Positions 4,866 to 7,423 of a stretch of DNA of 7,423 nucleotides are shown here, one piece after another; within the stretch, counting starts at the first letter, position 1, and each line of letters begins with the position of its first letter. The DNA lies in assembly GCA_051305935.1 (NCBI GenBank), contig JBPPMG010000368.1, positions 1 to 7,423 of the forward strand, written 5' to 3'. Source of the DNA: JACPDH01 sp051305935 (lineage in GTDB: Bacteria > Acidobacteriota > Thermoanaerobaculia > Gp7-AA8). A model generated the notes under the pieces. That model saw only the letters and a list, made by a program, of their open reading frames with translations, had not been told where the DNA came from and ran no database searches. The translations under genes were made by a program, and so were the position numbers.

Positions 4866-7423
4866 ATGTCCGGCTTCCTGCGTTTCCTCATCCCGCTGCT
4901 CGCGCTCTCGCTCCCCGTGCCCGATTCGTCGGCGCAGCCGGGTGCTGCGTCGCGACATCGAGACACGTGGGCTATCGCCGCGCCTGCTGCGCCGTCCCCG
5001 CGCGAGGCCGCCACGCGCCTTCTCGAGCTCTCTGCGACAAGGCTCGCCGCCGGTGATGCGCTCGAGCTCGCGAAGCCTTCCGAACGTACCTCGCTCACCG
5101 CGTCGCATTACTTCTTTCCGCAGACGATCGGCGACGTTCCCGTTCTCAACGGCGGCGTCGCGATCAGCATCCGCGACGACGGTACCGCGTCGATCCATGA
5201 CCGTACCGGAAGCCCGTCGTTCGGCGTCCTGCGCACCGGTCGGAGCGAAGCGACGAGCGCCGCGATCGACGCAGCGCGCCACCTCGGCGCAAACGCGGTC
5301 GAGAGCGTCGAGCTCGTCGCCTGGGTCGGCGACGACGGCGTCGCACGAGCCTACCAGCGAGTAATCCTCCATTCGGGGCTCCGTCGGTGGGCAGTATTCG
5401 TCGACGCCGAGTCGGGCGTCGTCGCCTGGACCGAGCCGCTCTTCATGACCGCGCGGGGCCAGGTCTTCGATCCGAACCCCGTCACGGCTCTGAACGACCC
5501 GACGCTTGTCGACGGCGACGATTCCGACGCGTCCGTTCCGTCCGGCGCCTACGCTTCGGTGGAGCTTCCCGATCTCGGCAGCGCTGGCCCGCTCGCCGGA
5601 CCGCACGCCACGATCGTCGACATCGAGATCCCCACCACGAGCCGCGCGGACCTGGGCGGTTCGCTCTCGTTCACACGGAGTCGCGACGAGTTCGAGGAAG
5701 TGAACGCGTACTTTCACGTCGACCGCTCACAGCGCTACCTGCAGAGCCTGGGATTCACCGGCGGCCGCGCGATCGTCGCCTACTCGATCGAGATCGACAC
5801 CCACGCGGCGGGCGGCAACGACGATTCCTCCTATCGCCCGTCGTCGCCCGGCCACGGACGTCTCTTCTTCGGCGACGGCGGAGTCGACGACGCGGAGGAC
5901 GGAGACATCGTGCTCCACGAGTACGGCCACGCGATCCAGGATTCGATCGTCCCCTCCGGCTTCACCGGACCGTCGCCGAGCGAGCCTCGCGCCCTCGGTG
6001 AGGGATTCTGCGACTACTGGGCCTTCTCGGCCTCGTGGGCCGCGAGCCGCGCGTCGGGTCGCGATCCCTTCTGCGTAGGCGACTGGGATGCACGTTGCGC
6101 TCCGGGGCCGTCGGCACAGTGCGGCTATGCTCCGGGCGCCGACTGCCTCCGCCGTGTCGACGGCACGAAGACGATGGCCGACTATCTCCGCGGCGGCAGC
6201 TTCGGCACCGAGCACCTCAACGGCGAGATCTGGTCATCGGCCCTGCGCGACGTCTTCGTGGCCGCTGTCGCGCGCCTCGGTGACGAGGAAGGGCGTCGCA
6301 CCGTCGATCGCACGATTCTCGAGAGCCATTTCGGCATGCCGCCTAACCCGTCGTTCCGCACGGCGGCGCTTCGCATGATCGACGCCGATCGCCGGCTCAA
6401 CCGCGGAGCCCTCACGCCTTCGATCTGCACGGCGATGGCAGCCCGGGGAATCGTCGCCACAGCCGACTGCGACCTCGGCCTGCGAGGAGTCCTAACGCTC
6501 GTAGAATCACCCGCACGAGATGTCGCGGTCCCCGACAACGACCCGAACGGTGTCTCGGCGACGCTTCGCGTCAGCGACACGCGGGTCGCCGAAGAGTTGT
6601 TCGTCCGAGTCAACATCGCGCACCCGCGGCGCGGCGACCTGCGCCTGACTCTGACGGCGCCCGACGGCGCAAGCATCGTGCTGCAGGTGGAGAACGACGA
6701 CTCGGCCGCGGACATTAAGGCGGTCTACGGCCTCGACGCCGAACCGTCGCAACCGCTCACGACGCTCGCCGGAAAGAGCGCGGCAGGAACATGGACGCTG
6801 CGCGTCACCGACACCTTCGGCGTCGACGAAGGGCGGCTCGTGACCTGGGGAATGATGTTTCGCTTCGCGGGAGACGAACCGATCACGACGCGCGGCACGC
6901 CCGGAAGCGACTCGACGTTCATCCCCGTCGCCGGAAGCGTGGCGGGAGCATTCGGAACGCGGTTCCTCTCCGACGCGCGAATCGCAAACATCGGCACCGC
7001 GACCGCGCGCGCGACTCTCTTCTTCACGCCGAGCGGCGCCGATGGCACGGTGACGTTTTCCGCCGTGAAGCTCGAGATCCCGCCCGGAGAGACCGTCGCG
7101 CTCGACGACTTCGTCGCGTCGCTCTTCCACGAGAGCGGAACCGGAGCGATCGAGATTCGCGGCGACACGGCGAACCTGATCGTGACGAGCCGCATCTACA
7201 ACGACACGGAGAACGGAACGTACGGGCAGTTCGTGCGGTTCCCACGCTATTCACTCGCGTATGTCTCGCGACCGCGTGGAGTTCATATCCTCCATCTCTC
7301 GAACGGCCCGGAGTCGCGTTCGAACCTCGGAATCACTGAGGTCGCTGGTGCGCCGGGCTCAGTCGAAATCCGCCTCGCCGACGCGACTGGAGTCACTCTT
7401 TCCACTGAGACCTTGTCGGTTGC
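4866..7423 (+). CDS. Secreted M36-like zinc metalloprotease with P-domain, 3' end cut by window
   Basis: Secreted zinc endopeptidase of the fungalysin (M36) or related gluzincin type; 852 residues are visible with no stop. Residues 1-23 are a signal peptide with likely cleavage after SSA (21-23). An FTP-type propeptide follows: FPQTIGDVPVLNGGVAISI (84-102) and a PepSY-like strand region (about 160-195), which in this family keep the enzyme inactive until removed. The catalytic domain (about 200-540) has HEYGH (H351, E352, H355) and GEGFCD (E379 as third zinc ligand, D383). HLNGEIWSSAL (450-460) matches the conserved downstream helix. Four cysteines at 403, 411, 419 and 427 lie between; C382, C521 and C535 are the others. 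A P-domain (about 553-666) contains NIAHPRRGDLRLTLTAPDG and AGTWTLRVTDTF. After a linker, a beta domain (685-790) with FIPVAGSVAGAFGTRF starts, and a second similar lobe (from about 805) is cut. ATG at 4866 is the only upstream start in frame; it has no Shine-Dalgarno. Substrate unknown. Confidence 0.92.
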   Translation, partial: MSGFLRFLIPLLALSLPVPDSSAQPGAASRHRDTWAIAAPAAPSPREAATRLLELSATRLAAGDALELAKPSERTSLTASHYFFPQTIGDVPVLNGGVAISIRDDGTASIHDRTGSPSFGVLRTGRSEATSAAIDAARHLGANAVESVELVAWVGDDGVARAYQRVILHSGLRRWAVFVDAESGVVAWTEPLFMTARGQVFDPNPVTALNDPTLVDGDDSDASVPSGAYASVELPDLGSAGPLAGPHATIVDIEIPTTSRADLGGSLSFTRSRDEFEEVNAYFHVDRSQRYLQSLGFTGGRAIVAYSIEIDTHAAGGNDDSSYRPSSPGHGRLFFGDGGVDDAEDGDIVLHEYGHAIQDSIVPSGFTGPSPSEPRALGEGFCDYWAFSASWAASRASGRDPFCVGDWDARCAPGPSAQCGYAPGADCLRRVDGTKTMADYLRGGSFGTEHLNGEIWSSALRDVFVAAVARLGDEEGRRTVDRTILESHFGMPPNPSFRTAALRMIDADRRLNRGALTPSICTAMAARGIVATADCDLGLRGVLTLVESPARDVAVPDNDPNGVSATLRVSDTRVAEELFVRVNIAHPRRGDLRLTLTAPDGASIVLQVENDDSAADIKAVYGLDAEPSQPLTTLAGKSAAGTWTLRVTDTFGVDEGRLVTWGMMFRFAGDEPITTRGTPGSDSTFIPVAGSVAGAFGTRFLSDARIANIGTATARATLFFTPSGADGTVTFSAVKLEIPPGETVALDDFVASLFHESGTGAIEIRGDTANLIVTSRIYNDTENGTYGQFVRFPRYSLAYVSRPRGVHILHLSNGPESRSNLGITEVAGAPGSVEIRLADATGVTLSTETLSV

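Noticed and set aside
4771..5364. Plus-strand frame starting inside the hairpin region
   Set aside because: Arg/Ser-rich product in a different frame from the protease; it starts within the REP-like spacer and stops without any domain.
4815..5717. 300-codon minus-strand open frame antisense to the protease N-terminus
   Set aside because: The sense frame has a signal peptide and propeptide motifs and continues to the HEYGH site; the antisense product has no recognisable feature.
5910..6014. M4 thermolysin as the protease family
   Set aside because: HEYGHAIQD with GEGFCDYWA and the HLNGEIWSSAL helix fits bacterial M36-like enzymes better. M4 cannot be fully excluded by eye, since both share the HExxH and ExxxD gluzincin site.

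Overview
This is a GC-rich bacterial chromosomal window with tightly packed genes. The organism is most consistent with a member of the Acidobacteriota or a similar high-GC phylum seen mainly in metagenomes. That is an inference from three things: the large secreted M36-like protease with a P-domain and a C-terminal beta domain of the 'PVAG..AG..GT.F.SD.RI.N' type, the DUF4097 lipoprotein, and the REP-like hairpins. No marker gene fixes the taxonomy. There are no rRNA, tRNA, CRISPR, phage or insertion-sequence genes.

Left block, minus strand (about 83-2588): a predicted lipoprotein of the DUF4097 type (1773-2588) lies upstream of a large polytopic membrane protein with a C-terminal soluble domain (83-1693). 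The gap between them holds a perfect 14-bp hairpin and a TATACT box seven bases before the second ATG, so the two genes need not share one transcript. Beyond the membrane gene, at the window edge, are a 12-C homopolymer and a 27-bp tandem repeat.

Middle block, plus strand (2689-4730): three compact genes run divergently from the lipoprotein. They are an RDD-family membrane protein, an adenosine deaminase family enzyme whose ATG overlaps the preceding stop (ATGA), and a YigZ/IMPACT-family protein 12 bases further on that starts with GTG. They look like one operon, although no shared pathway is evident.

Right block, plus strand (4866 to the window end): after a 135-base gap holding two REP-like hairpins, a secreted zinc metalloprotease runs off the window open. 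It has a signal peptide, an FTP-type propeptide, a gluzincin catalytic domain with HEYGH and GEGFCD, a proprotein-convertase P-domain, and a C-terminal beta domain whose second lobe is cut. This is the largest gene in the window: 852 codons are visible and there is no stop.

I found no convincing evidence of a previously undescribed multi-gene system. The points most worth a second look are the paired hairpins with compensatory base changes, the leaderless-type promoter with its adjacent hairpin, the evenly spaced cysteines in the protease, and the X-Pro-Glu minisatellite tail of the lipoprotein.
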